From assembly GCA_963744005.1 (NCBI GenBank), contig CAVURU010000004.1:682001-746000 (forward strand): 64,000 nt of DNA, written 5' to 3'. Position numbers and translations under genes: made by a program. This stretch comes from Palsa-504 sp963744005. Its GTDB lineage: Bacteria > Actinomycetota > Actinomycetes > Streptosporangiales > Streptosporangiaceae. Under the pieces are notes generated by a model. It saw only the letters and a program-made list of their open reading frames with translations, was not told the origin of the DNA and did not search any database. Within the stretch, counting starts at the first letter, position 1, and each line of letters opens with the position of its first letter. Of this stretch, positions 18,702-27,321 are shown one piece after another.

Positions 18702-18754
18702 CCGCGCCGACCTACCGTCGTCAGCGCGGCTGCCCCTCGTGTCGAGGGGCTTTT
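18701..18754 (+). promoter_or_regulatory. leuS attenuator: two hairpins, the second an intrinsic terminator
   Basis: Hairpin 1 is GCCGCGC (18701-18707) with GCGCGGC (18724-18730), enclosing a further CGAC/GTCG stem. Hairpin 2 is GCCCCTCG (18732-18739) with CGAGGGGC (18743-18750) and a 3-base loop, followed by TTTT. Hairpin 1 begins at the last base of the leader-peptide stop codon, so ribosome position would decide folding. An explicit antiterminator pairing was not resolved. Confidence 0.75.
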
Positions 18755-18796
18755 CATTGCCGGAGCAGGGCCGGACCGATTCGATGCGAGGAAATA

Positions 18797-21301
18797 ATGA
18801 CTGCGGCCGAGAGCGCCGATCTGGCGCAGCGGTACGACCCCCGTGACGTCCAGGAGAAGTGGCAGGCGCGCTGGGAGGAACTGGAGCCTTTCCGCGCCAG
18901 CGAGGACCCCGCCGACCCGCGGGAGCGCTTCTACCTGGTGGACATGTTCCCCTACCCGTCCGGTGACCTGCACATGGGGCACGCCGAGGCCTACGCCATC
19001 GGCGACGCGCTGGCCCGCTACCACTTCCTGCGCGGCCGCAACGTGCTGCACCCGATCGGCTGGGACGCCTTCGGCCTGCCCGCTGAGAACGCCGCCATCA
19101 GGAACAACTCGCACCCGGCCGACTGGACCTACGCCAACATCGAGACCCAGGCGGCGTCCTTCCGCCGGTACGCGACCTCCTTCGACTGGAGCCGCAGGCT
19201 GGCTACCTGCGACCCGGCCTACTACCACTGGAACCAGTGGCTGTTCCTGCGCTTCTTCGAGCGGGGCCTGGCCTACCGCCGGGACGGCTACGTGAACTGG
19301 TGCCCGGTGGACCAGACCGTGCTGGCCAACGAGCAGGTCATCGCCGGGCACTGCGAGCGCTGCGGCGCCGAGGTCGTCCGCCGGATGCTGAACCAGTGGT
19401 ACTTCAAGATCACCGAGTACGCGGACCGGCTGCTGGCTGACGCCAGCGAGCTGGAGGAAGCCTGGCCCGACCGGGTCCTGCTGATGCAGCGCAACTGGAT
19501 CGGACGCTCCCAGGGCGCCGAGGTCGACTTCGCGGTCGAGGGCCTGGACGAGCCGGTCACGGTCTTCACCACCCGGCCGGACACGCTGTACGGCGCGACG
19601 TTCTTCGTTGTCGCGGCTGACTCGCCGCTGGCCGAGCGGGTGTGCGCCCCCGAGCGGCTGGCCGAGCTGCGCGCCTACACCGATCAGGTCCGGAAGCTGA
19701 CCGACATCGAGCGCCAGTCCACCGACCGGGAGAAGACCGGCGTCTTCCTGGGCCGGTACGCCGTCAACCCGGTCAACGGCGAGCGGATCCCGGTGTGGGC
19801 CGCCGACTACGTGCTGCCCGACTACGGCACCGGGGCCATCATGGCCGTGCCGGCCCACGACCAGCGCGACCTGGACTTCGCCCGGGCCTACGGGCTGGAC
19901 GTCCGGATCGTCGTGGACACCGATCAGCCCGATCCGGCGCAGACCGGGATCGCGACCGCGGGCGACGGCACCCTGGTCAACTCGGGTCCCATCGACGGGC
20001 TGCCCAAGGCCGAGGCCATCGCGGCCATCATCGCCATCCTGGCTGAGAAGGGCCTGGGCCACGCGGCGGTCAACTACCGGCTGCGGGACTGGCTGGTGTC
20101 ACGGCAGCGCTTCTGGGGCACCCCCATCCCGATCATCCACTGCCCGTCCTGCGGCGAGGTCCCGGTCCCCGATGACCAGCTGCCGGTGGTCCTGCCCGAC
20201 CTGCGCGGCCAGGACCTGGTGCCGCGGGGCGTTTCCCCGCTGGCTGCCGCCGAGGACTGGGTGAACGTGGACTGCCCCCGCTGCGGCGGCGCGGCCAAGC
20301 GGGACACCGACACCATGGACACGTTCGTGGACTCGTCCTGGTACATGTTCCGGTACTGCTCGCCGACCTACACGGGCGGCCCGTTCGACCCGGACGAGGT
20401 CCGCCGCTGGGCGCCGGTCGACACCTACGTGGGCGGCGTCGAGCACGCTATCCTGCACCTGATGTACGCCCGGTTCTTCACTAAGGTCCTGTACGACATG
20501 GGCCTGGTGGACTTCACCGAGCCCTTCACCCGGCTGATCAACCAGGGCCAGGTGATCAACCACGGCAAGGCGATGTCCAAGTCGCTGGGCAACGGTGTCG
20601 ACCTGGGCCAGCAGCTCGAGCGCTTCGGCGTGGACACCATCCGGCTGTCGATGATCTTCGCCAGCCCGCCCGAGGACGACATCGACTGGGCTGATGTGCA
20701 CCCGGAGGCCATGGTCAAGTTCCTGGGCCGGGTCTGGCGCATCGTTGTCGATACGGCCGCCGCCGGCATCGCGCCCGCTGCGGCCGGCGCGGGCGAGGGG
20801 CCCGGCGGCACCGCGCTGCGCAAGGTGACGCACCGGACCATCGAGGAGGTCACCCGCCAGGTCGAGGCTTACCACCTGAACGTGGCCGTGGCCCGCCTGA
20901 TGGAGCTGGTCAGCGCCACCCGGAAGGCCATCGACTCCGGGCCTGCGGGCGCGTCCGACCCGGCCGTCCGCGAGGCGGCCGAGGTCCTGGTCGTGCTGCT
21001 GTCCCTGTTCGCGCCCTACACCGCAGAAGAGTGCTGGGAGATGCTCGGGCACGAGCCCTCGGTGGCACGGGCGGACTGGCCGGCGGCCGACCCGGCGCTG
21101 CTGGCCGAGGACATGGTCACGTGCGTGCTGCAGGTCAACGGCAAGGTCCGCGACCGGCTGGAGGTCCCGCCTGGCATCGGCGAGGCCGAGCTGCGTGAGC
21201 TCGCGCTGGCCGCCCCAGGTGTCATCCGGACGCTGGACGGCCAGCAGCCGACCCGGGTCATCGTCCGGGCCCCGAAGCTGGTCAGCATCGTCGTCGCCTA
21301 G
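18797..21301 (+). CDS. leuS: Leucyl-tRNA synthetase
   Basis: 834 residues from ATG 18797, with GCGAGG 8-9 bases upstream. It charges tRNA-Leu in the cytosol. The class I HIGH motif appears as YPSGDLHMGHAEAY near residue 56, the editing (CP1) domain with TTRPDTLYGATF near 260, and the KMSKS motif as GKAMSKSLGN near 595. The anticodon-binding domain and the C-terminal LeuRS domain (VNGKVRDRLEVPPG) are complete. The longer upstream frame covers the leader region and is not translated as part of LeuRS. Expression is probably set by the Leu leader peptide and terminator 40-125 bases upstream. Confidence 0.97.
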   Translation: MTAAESADLAQRYDPRDVQEKWQARWEELEPFRASEDPADPRERFYLVDMFPYPSGDLHMGHAEAYAIGDALARYHFLRGRNVLHPIGWDAFGLPAENAAIRNNSHPADWTYANIETQAASFRRYATSFDWSRRLATCDPAYYHWNQWLFLRFFERGLAYRRDGYVNWCPVDQTVLANEQVIAGHCERCGAEVVRRMLNQWYFKITEYADRLLADASELEEAWPDRVLLMQRNWIGRSQGAEVDFAVEGLDEPVTVFTTRPDTLYGATFFVVAADSPLAERVCAPERLAELRAYTDQVRKLTDIERQSTDREKTGVFLGRYAVNPVNGERIPVWAADYVLPDYGTGAIMAVPAHDQRDLDFARAYGLDVRIVVDTDQPDPAQTGIATAGDGTLVNSGPIDGLPKAEAIAAIIAILAEKGLGHAAVNYRLRDWLVSRQRFWGTPIPIIHCPSCGEVPVPDDQLPVVLPDLRGQDLVPRGVSPLAAAEDWVNVDCPRCGGAAKRDTDTMDTFVDSSWYMFRYCSPTYTGGPFDPDEVRRWAPVDTYVGGVEHAILHLMYARFFTKVLYDMGLVDFTEPFTRLINQGQVINHGKAMSKSLGNGVDLGQQLERFGVDTIRLSMIFASPPEDDIDWADVHPEAMVKFLGRVWRIVVDTAAAGIAPAAAGAGEGPGGTALRKVTHRTIEEVTRQVEAYHLNVAVARLMELVSATRKAIDSGPAGASDPAVREAAEVLVVLLSLFAPYTAEECWEMLGHEPSVARADWPAADPALLAEDMVTCVLQVNGKVRDRLEVPPGIGEAELRELALAAPGVIRTLDGQQPTRVIVRAPKLVSIVVA

Positions 21302-21340
21302 GGCCAACTACCACGGGCCTAACCACTGGCCCGGCCGCTG

Positions 21341-21385
21341 GGGCCCGGCCACTAGGGGCCCGGCCACTAGGGGCCCGGCCACTAG
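21341..21385. repeat. 15-bp tandem repeat, three perfect copies
   Basis: GGGCCCGGCCACTAG is repeated three times exactly between leuS and lexA and abuts the shared terminator hairpin. Confidence 0.95.
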
Positions 21386-21413
21386 GGGCCCAGCGCTCGG
21401 GGTCGCTGGGCCC
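21386..21413. terminator. Bidirectional terminator between leuS and lexA
   Basis: The arms GGGCCCAGCG and CGCTGGGCCC pair perfectly over 10 bases with an 8-base loop. It lies between convergent genes and lacks a T tract. Confidence 0.65.
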
Positions 21414-21445
21414 TGGGCGGCTGTACGTGCGCGCCGGCCCTTGGG

Positions 21446-22258
21446 TCAGACGCGGCGCAGGACCGCCACGACCTTGCCCAGGATGCTGGCGTCGTCACCC
21501 AGGATCGGCGTGTAGGCCGGGTTGTGCGGGATCAGCCACGCGTGCCCGTCGCTGCGCTTGAACGTCTTCACCGTGGCCTCAGGCGTCGCGCCGTCGAGCA
21601 TGGCCGCCACGATCTCCCCGTTCTGGGCGTCTTCCTGCTTACGCACGACCACCCAGTCGCCGTCGGCGATAGCCGCGTTGATCATCGAGTCGCCGGACAC
21701 CTTGAGCAGGAACAGCGTGCCCTCGCCGACCAGCTGCCGGGGCAGCGGGAAGATGTCCTCCACGTGCTGCTCGGCCAGAATCGGGCCGCCAGCGGCGATC
21801 CGCCCGATCAGCGGGACGAACGCGGCCTCCTGCGACGGGATGTCATTCCCCGGCAGCTCGGCCGGGGTGATCTCCGGCTCGCGCTCCCGGCTGCCCTGCT
21901 CGGGGCGCACCGCCGGGTGACCGGGCAGCCGGACCTCCACCGTCCGCGGACGGCCCACGTCCCGGTGCAGGTAACCCTTCTTCTGCAGCGTGCTGAGCTG
22001 GTAGGAGACGCTCGACGTGCTGGTCAGCCCGACCGCCTCGCCGATCTCCCGCATCGACGGCGGGTAGCCGCGCTTCTGCACGGAATCCCGGATCACCTGG
22101 AGGACCTTCCGCTGCCGCCACGTCAGCACGTGGTCGGGGTCGGGCTTGTCCGGGGTCTCTGGGACCACCACGGGCACGCTGCCCTTCGGCTTGCGTCCCG
22201 GCCGCCCCTTGGGTCTGGGCGCTTCGGTGCCGGCGGCGCCGGCCGTGCTGTCTCCCAT
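21446..22258 (-). CDS. lexA: LexA repressor (copy 1)
   Basis: 270 residues from ATG 22258 (MGDSTAG), chosen because GGAGGGAA precedes it; an upstream in-frame ATG at 22273 is weaker. A Pro/Lys-rich extension of about 45 residues precedes the winged helix (TWRQRKVLQVIRDSVQKRGYPPSMREIGEAVGL). The S24 protease domain has the Ala-Gly cleavage site in IAAGGPI, catalytic Ser in SGDSMINAAI and Lys in EATVKTF. RecA-stimulated self-cleavage would derepress SOS genes. It is divergent from the LysM protein, with three SOS-box-like sites in the shared region. Confidence 0.95.
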   Translation of the reverse strand: MGDSTAGAAGTEAPRPKGRPGRKPKGSVPVVVPETPDKPDPDHVLTWRQRKVLQVIRDSVQKRGYPPSMREIGEAVGLTSTSSVSYQLSTLQKKGYLHRDVGRPRTVEVRLPGHPAVRPEQGSREREPEITPAELPGNDIPSQEAAFVPLIGRIAAGGPILAEQHVEDIFPLPRQLVGEGTLFLLKVSGDSMINAAIADGDWVVVRKQEDAQNGEIVAAMLDGATPEATVKTFKRSDGHAWLIPHNPAYTPILGDDASILGKVVAVLRRV

Positions 22259-22338
22259 GGCGGTTCCCTCCATCTGATGACCTTCCGTGTCCGGATTCTT
22301 GCGAACTGACTAGAGACTAACGTTTCCCGTGCCGTATC

Positions 22339-22354
22339 CCAAACATCTGTTCGT
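22339..22354. promoter_or_regulatory. SOS box (lexA-proximal, imperfect)
   Basis: CCAAAC-ATCT-GTTCGT against the actinobacterial TCGAAC-N4-GTTCGA: the right half fits well and the left half is degenerate. It sits about 80 bases before lexA. Confidence 0.45.
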
Positions 22355-22409
22355 ACGTGTCGCGAAAATGTCAGACCCCTGCGATACCAAGATGTAGTAG
22401 CTCTTCCGA

Positions 22410-22425
22410 TCGAACAGGCGTACGA
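22410..22425. promoter_or_regulatory. SOS box (central)
   Basis: TCGAAC-AGGC-GTACGA matches the actinobacterial LexA consensus with one mismatch. Confidence 0.65.
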
Positions 22426-22468
22426 TCGATCACGTGTCTGATCGAACGAGCTCAGGCCACAGTATATC

Positions 22469-22484
22469 TCGAACGAAGGTTTGA
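22469..22484. promoter_or_regulatory. SOS box (proximal to the LysM gene)
   Basis: TCGAAC-GAAG-GTTTGA matches the consensus with one mismatch and lies 15 bases before the LysM-protein start, where bound LexA would block initiation. A further TCGAAC half site is at 22442. Confidence 0.65.
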
Positions 22485-22499
22485 CACGGGGAGGTCGTC

Positions 22500-23030
22500 A
22501 TGACCGCGATGCGCGCACTGGAACTGCCTGCACTGGAACTGCCTGCGGTGGAACTGCCTGCGGAGCTCGCCGGGGGGGAGCCGGAGTTCCCGGCGACCGG
22601 CCGCCCGCGGGGGAGCGCGGCCCGCCGGGCCGCGGCCCGCTGGTCCCAGCCCGCCCCTCCGCCCGGCCAGGCCCGGGACCGGGCTCAGGCTCAGCCGCGA
22701 GCTGCCGCCGCGCCGGGGACCGCGGCTGCCCCGCTCCGGCTCACCAGGCGCGGCCGCATCGTGGTCGCCGTGCTGGCCGCTCTGGTCCTGACCGGACTGT
22801 CGCTCGCCATCACCCTGTCCGCCCAGGCCACCAGCCAGCCCGGCCCGGCAAGCGGCACCCAGGGCCTGGCCCAGGTGACCGTCCTGCCCGGCCAGAGCCT
22901 GTGGGCCGTCGCGGAGAAGGCCGACCCGGGCGCGGACACCCGCGCCGTCGTCCAGCGGATCGTCCAGCTCAACTCCTTGTCCGGCTCCGCGGTCTACGCT
23001 GGCCAGCAGCTGTGGGTCCCGCGCGGCTGA
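22500..23030 (+). CDS. SOS-controlled LysM membrane protein, ChiZ/YneA-like division inhibitor
   Basis: 176 residues from ATG 22500 with GGGGAGG upstream. An N-terminal cytosolic part of about 90 residues begins with ELPALELPAVELPA repeats. One membrane helix follows (IVVAVLAALVLTGLSLAITL, about 90-110), then an extracellular LysM domain (VTVLPGQSLWAVAEK ... AGQQLWVPRG, about 127-176) for peptidoglycan binding. The topology, the divergent position beside lexA and the SOS boxes match mycobacterial ChiZ (Rv2719c) and the Bacillus YneA arrangement, where such proteins delay division during DNA damage. The role is inferred from synteny and architecture. Confidence 0.8.
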   Translation: MTAMRALELPALELPAVELPAELAGGEPEFPATGRPRGSAARRAAARWSQPAPPPGQARDRAQAQPRAAAAPGTAAAPLRLTRRGRIVVAVLAALVLTGLSLAITLSAQATSQPGPASGTQGLAQVTVLPGQSLWAVAEKADPGADTRAVVQRIVQLNSLSGSAVYAGQQLWVPRG

Positions 23031-23262
23031 CCTCTGCCACCGCGCCGCCGCCCCGCAACCGCGGGGCGCGACACGCCGGACATATAAGCCAGATCCGCCC
23101 GCCCGGGCAGCAGATTCGGTATCGACGCTGTCTTTCCTCTTGCCTACGGCTAGTCTCGTGGTCTACCGTTACCACAACATCTAGTAGTTACATCGCTGTG
23201 GTTTCTCCACAAGTTGTGTTACGACTAGAATAGAGGCACAAGGCACCCGAGGAGGTGATCGC
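23031..23262 (+). promoter_or_regulatory. nrdRJ promoter region with paired NrdR-box-like sites
   Basis: CACAACATCTAGTAGT at 23173-23188 resembles the NrdR box, and the palindrome CACAAGTTGTG at 23208-23218 lies about 32 bases on, centre to centre, the usual three-turn spacing of paired NrdR boxes. TAGAAT at 23226-23231 is a possible -10. A cobalamin riboswitch, known upstream of some class II RNR genes, was looked for and not seen. Confidence 0.5.
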
Positions 23263-23721
23263 GTGCATTGCCCGTTCTGCCGGCATCCCGACAGCAGGGT
23301 CATCGACAGCCGTACCGCTGACGACGGTGCCGCGATCCGCCGCCGGCGGTCGTGCCCCGAGTGCGGACGGCGGTTCACCACCCAGGAAACGGTCATCTTG
23401 ATGGTGGCTAAGCGCAGCGGGGTGACCGAGCCGTTCAACCGGGACAAGATCATCCACGGGGTGCAGCGTGCCTGCCAGGGACGGCCGGTCACCGAGGACA
23501 AGCTCGCCATCCTGGCCCAGCAGGTGGAGGAGACGATCAGGGCCAAAGGCCTGGCCGAGGTCCCGTCGCACGAGGTCGGCCTGGCCATTCTCGGCCCGCT
23601 GAGGGACCTGGACGAGGTCGCCTACCTCCGGTTCGCCTCGGTCTACCGCAGTTTCGAGTCGCTGGCCGACTTCGAGGACGAGATCGCCACGCTGCGCCAG
23701 GCGCACGCGGGCCAGACATAG
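23263..23721 (+). CDS. nrdR: Transcriptional repressor NrdR
   Basis: 152 residues from GTG 23263, preceded by GAGGAGG. NrdR senses ATP/dATP and represses ribonucleotide reductase genes. The zinc ribbon has CPFC near residue 3 and CPECGRRF near 31, followed by the ATP-cone domain (MVAKRSGVTEPFNRDKIIHGVQRA, about 47-137). Full length is as expected. It precedes nrdJ by 150 bases, and the two probably form an operon repressed through the boxes upstream. Confidence 0.95.
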   Translation: MHCPFCRHPDSRVIDSRTADDGAAIRRRRSCPECGRRFTTQETVILMVAKRSGVTEPFNRDKIIHGVQRACQGRPVTEDKLAILAQQVEETIRAKGLAEVPSHEVGLAILGPLRDLDEVAYLRFASVYRSFESLADFEDEIATLRQAHAGQT

Positions 23722-23871
23722 GCAGCGCGGCGCCAAGGCATCAGCACCACGGCACGGCACGGCATAAGTACAAGGCACCACACCAGCACCAGGCATTGAG
23801 GTAATCAGGCACATGTACAGCGGGGCCGGAGACGGCCTGGCGGGGATCCGGAAGGATCCCGGAAGGGGGCA

Positions 23872-26802
23872 ATGATGACCGAGACGGCGAGCAGCGCATC
23901 GGCGCGTAAGGGCAAGGCGGCTGACACTCCCCGGGCACCCGAGGCCGGGCCGGGGCAGGCCGCCCGGCGGGCCAAGCGCCAGGGCCTCACCATCAAGCGC
24001 ATCTACACCACGCCCGGCGTGCACCCCTACGACCAGGTCAGCTGGGAGCGCCGCGACGTCGTCATGACCAACTGGCGCGACGGCACGATCAACTTCGAGC
24101 AGCGCGGCGTGGAGTTCCCCGACTTCTGGTCGGTCAACGCCACCAACATCGTGACCAGCAAGTACTTCCGCGGCGCGGTCGGCTCGCCGCAGCGCGAGTG
24201 GAGCCTCAAGCAGCTGGTCGACCGCGTGGTCGACAAGTACGAGCAGACCGGCCGGGACAACGGCTACTTCGCCACCAACGAGGACGCGGAGATCTTCGGG
24301 CACGAGCTGCGGTACGCGCTCGTCCACCAGATCTTCAGCTTCAACTCCCCGGTCTGGTTCAACGTCGGCACCGCCTCCCCCCAGCAGGTGTCAGCGTGCT
24401 TCATCCTCGCCGTGGACGACACCATGGACTCGATCCTGGAGTGGTACCGCGAGGAAGGCCTGATCTTCAAGGGCGGCTCCGGGGCCGGCGTCAACCTGTC
24501 CAAGATCCGCTCCAGCAAGGAACTGCTGTCCTCCGGCGGCACGGCCAGCGGCCCGGTCTCGTTCATGCGCGGCGCCGACGCCTCGGCCGGGACGATCAAG
24601 TCCGGCGGGGCCACCCGGCGGGCGGCCAAGATGGTCGTGCTCGACGTCGACCACCCGGACGTGGCCGACTTCATCACCACCAAGGCCCGCGAGGAAGACA
24701 AGATCCGCGCCCTGCGCGACGCCGGGTTCGACATGGACCTCGGCGGCCGGGACATCATCAGCGTCCAGTACCAGAACGCGAACAACTCCGTCCGGGTCAA
24801 CGGCGAGTTCATGCGCGCCGTCGAGGAGGGCAAGCCGTTCGACCTGCTGGCCCGCCGCAGCGGCGAGGTGGTCGAGCGGGTCGACGCGCGGCAGCTGCTG
24901 CGCAGCATGGCCGAGGCCGCCTGGGAGTGCGCCGACCCCGGCGTCCAGTACGACGACACCATCAACGACTGGCACACCAACCCCGAGTCAGGCCGCATCA
25001 CGGCCAGCAACCCGTGCTCGGAGTACCTCAGCCTGGACAACTCCTCCTGCAACCTGGCCAGCATCAACCTGCTGAAGTTCCTCCGCGAGGACGACACCTT
25101 CGACGCCGAGCGGTTCGCCCGGATGTCCGAGCTGATCATCACCGCGATGGACATCTCCATCACCTTCGCCGACTTCCCGACCGAGAAGATCGGGGTCACC
25201 ACCCGCGCCTACCGGCAGCTCGGCATCGGCTACGCCAACCTGGGCGCGCTGCTGATGGCCACCGGCCACGCCTACGACTCCGAAGGCGGCCGGGTGATCG
25301 CCGCGGCCATCACCTCGCTGATGACCGGCACCGCCTACAAGCGGTCGGCTGAGCTGGCCGGGGTGGTCGGCCCGTACGAGGGCTACGCCCGGAACGCCCA
25401 GGCGCACCAGCGCGTCATGCGCAAGCACGCCGCGGCCAGCGAGGACATCCGCCCGGTCGGCACCATCGATCGGCCCATCCTGGAGCTGGCCAACCAGACC
25501 TGGCGGGAGGGCGTCGAGCTCGGCGTGACCAACGGCTACCGGAACGCCCAGGCCAGCCTGCTCGCTCCCACCGGGACCATCGGCTTCATGATGGACTGCG
25601 ACACGACCGGCATCGAGCCGGACCTGGCCCTGGTCAAGTTCAAGAAGCTGGTCGGCGGCGGCTCCATGCAGATCGTCAACCAGACCGTTCCCCGGGCGCT
25701 GAAGAACCTCGGCTACCCCAACGAGCAGATCGAGGCCATCACCGAGTACATCGCCGAGCACGGCCACGTCGTCGACGCCCCCGGCCTGCGCCCGGAGCAC
25801 TATGAGGTGTTCGACTGCGCCATGGGCGAGCGCGCCATCAGCGCGATGGGCCACGTCCGGATGATGGCCGCGGTGCAGCCGATGCTCAGCGGCTCGATCT
25901 CCAAGACCGTGAACCTGCCCGAGAGCGCCACCGTCGAGGACATCGAGCGGATCTACTACGAGGGCTGGAAGCTGGGCCTCAAGGCGCTGGCCGTCTACCG
26001 CGACAACTGCAAGGTCGGCCAGCCGCTGTCGGCCAAGAAGAAGGAAGCCGAGGCCGAGACCGCGCCTGTCCCGGCCGTCGCGCCGCACGAGCACCGCCCG
26101 GTCCGCAGGCGGCTGCCCCGGCAGCGCCCGGCCACCGTGACCAGGTTCTCCGTGGCCGGGGCAGAGGGCTACATGACGGCCTCCAGCTACCCGGACGACG
26201 GCATCGGCGAGGTGTTCCTCAAGCTCGGCAAGCAGGGCTCCACCCTGGCCGGCGTGATGGACGCCTTCTCCATGGCCATCTCGGTCGGCCTGCAGTACGG
26301 CATCCCGCTGGATTCCTACGTGGCCAAGTTCACCAACATGCGGTTCGAGCCGGCCGGCCTGACCGACGACCCGGACATCCGGCTGGCCAGCTCGGTGATG
26401 GACTACATCTTCCGCCGCCTGGCCCTGGACCACCTGCCCTACGACGAGCGGGCCGAGCTCGGCATCTTGTCGGCCGCCGAGCGCGCCGCCGAGGTGGCGG
26501 GCGAGGACCCGGCCGCGCTGGGCGACGACCTGGATCCCGAGGAACTGGCCCAGTCGGCCGCCGTAGAGCAGACCATTCCGGCCGAACGGCCCGTGGCTCA
26601 TGTCCCGGTCAAGCCGCCTGCCGCTGCGGCCGCACCGATCCCGGTGGCTATCGCGGGCCCGCACAGCTCCACCGAGCTGGTCGAAGCCCAGCAGGGCCGT
26701 ACCGCTGACGCGCCGCTCTGCCTGACCTGCGGCACCAAGATGCGCCCGGCGGGCAGCTGCTACGTCTGCGAAGGATGCGGCTCGACCAGCGGCTGCAGCT
26801 GA
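23872..26802 (+). CDS. nrdJ: Vitamin B12-dependent (class II) ribonucleotide reductase
   Basis: 976 residues. It reduces ribonucleotides to deoxyribonucleotides using adenosylcobalamin. Recognisable parts: RIYTTPGVHPYDQVSWE at the N-terminus, SACFILAVDDTMDSI with an active-site Cys, FKGGSGAGVNLSKIR, the conserved ASNPCSEYLSLDNSSCNL around residue 385 with the radical-site motif, and a C-terminal CLTCGTKM...CEGCGSTSGCS cysteine tail that re-reduces the active site. A linker of about 60 residues precedes a second conserved block (MTASSYPDDGIGEVFLKLGKQGST). The start is ATG 23872 or the adjacent ATG 23875. NrdR lies upstream, and the cobU fusion at 59-60 kb fits cobalamin use. Confidence 0.96.
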   Translation: MMTETASSASARKGKAADTPRAPEAGPGQAARRAKRQGLTIKRIYTTPGVHPYDQVSWERRDVVMTNWRDGTINFEQRGVEFPDFWSVNATNIVTSKYFRGAVGSPQREWSLKQLVDRVVDKYEQTGRDNGYFATNEDAEIFGHELRYALVHQIFSFNSPVWFNVGTASPQQVSACFILAVDDTMDSILEWYREEGLIFKGGSGAGVNLSKIRSSKELLSSGGTASGPVSFMRGADASAGTIKSGGATRRAAKMVVLDVDHPDVADFITTKAREEDKIRALRDAGFDMDLGGRDIISVQYQNANNSVRVNGEFMRAVEEGKPFDLLARRSGEVVERVDARQLLRSMAEAAWECADPGVQYDDTINDWHTNPESGRITASNPCSEYLSLDNSSCNLASINLLKFLREDDTFDAERFARMSELIITAMDISITFADFPTEKIGVTTRAYRQLGIGYANLGALLMATGHAYDSEGGRVIAAAITSLMTGTAYKRSAELAGVVGPYEGYARNAQAHQRVMRKHAAASEDIRPVGTIDRPILELANQTWREGVELGVTNGYRNAQASLLAPTGTIGFMMDCDTTGIEPDLALVKFKKLVGGGSMQIVNQTVPRALKNLGYPNEQIEAITEYIAEHGHVVDAPGLRPEHYEVFDCAMGERAISAMGHVRMMAAVQPMLSGSISKTVNLPESATVEDIERIYYEGWKLGLKALAVYRDNCKVGQPLSAKKKEAEAETAPVPAVAPHEHRPVRRRLPRQRPATVTRFSVAGAEGYMTASSYPDDGIGEVFLKLGKQGSTLAGVMDAFSMAISVGLQYGIPLDSYVAKFTNMRFEPAGLTDDPDIRLASSVMDYIFRRLALDHLPYDERAELGILSAAERAAEVAGEDPAALGDDLDPEELAQSAAVEQTIPAERPVAHVPVKPPAAAAAPIPVAIAGPHSSTELVEAQQGRTADAPLCLTCGTKMRPAGSCYVCEGCGSTSGCS

Positions 26803-26818
26803 TCTGAGCAGGGATTGC

Positions 26819-26860
26819 CACTCAGGAGGGGTACGCCCGGCCGGGCACCCCTCCTGAGTG
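26819..26860 (+). terminator. nrdJ terminator hairpin
   Basis: CACTCAGGAGGGGT and ACCCCTCCTGAGTG form a perfect 14-base stem with an inner GCCCGG/CCGGGC pairing, 17 bases after the nrdJ stop. Confidence 0.8.
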
Positions 26861-26875
26861 CTGTCTGGGGGTGAG

Positions 26876-27223
26876 ATGAAACGGCAACTCGAGTTCTTCG
26901 CCGCGGACACCATGGGGTGGCGGGAGGCCGGGCCGCCGGGCACCGAGGAGAAGGTGCTGTCCCAGGATGCCGATGACCCGGCGGTGCTGACCCGGCTCGT
27001 CCGGTGGGAGCCGGGCCTGGACACCAGTGCGGCCGGGGTGATCACCCACGACTACGTCGAGGAGGTGTACCTCCTGGACGGCGAGCTCACCGACCTCACG
27101 CTCGGGCGGACGTTCCGGGCCGGGTCCTACGCGAGCCGCCCGCCCGGCATGCCGCACGGCCCCTACCGCACGCCGGCCGGCTGCACCATGCTCGAAATCA
27201 GGTACCGCGGCACGCCGCGCTGA
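26876..27223 (+). CDS. Small cupin-domain protein
   Basis: 115 residues from ATG 26876, with GGGGGTGAG upstream. A single beta-barrel cupin is visible: VRWEPGLDTSAAGVITHDYVEEVYLLDGEL carries the usual His and Glu ligands, and RPPGMPHGPYRTPAG carries the second-motif His. It resembles ChrR-type or sugar-acid-oxidase-like cupins, but the substrate is unknown. It follows the nrdJ terminator and precedes an SDR gene by 98 bases. It is probably an independent unit, possibly expressed with the SDR. Confidence 0.8.
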   Translation: MKRQLEFFAADTMGWREAGPPGTEEKVLSQDADDPAVLTRLVRWEPGLDTSAAGVITHDYVEEVYLLDGELTDLTLGRTFRAGSYASRPPGMPHGPYRTPAGCTMLEIRYRGTPR

Positions 27224-27321
27224 GCCGGCTAGGGCCCGTCAGCTAGTGCCCGCCCGCTGGCGGACGTATCGTCGGTAGCGATCGGCCCCAGCCGGGCCGC
27301 CGGTGATTGGGGGCCCAGGCG

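Noticed and set aside
18680..18796. T-box riboswitch upstream of leuS
   Set aside because: No T-box sequence, specifier loop or stem I was found; the short Leu-rich leader peptide with a terminator explains the region better.
23031..23262. Cobalamin riboswitch before nrdRJ
   Set aside because: No B12-box-like sequence was found in this gap or in the nrdR-nrdJ spacer; the NrdR-type sites account for regulation.
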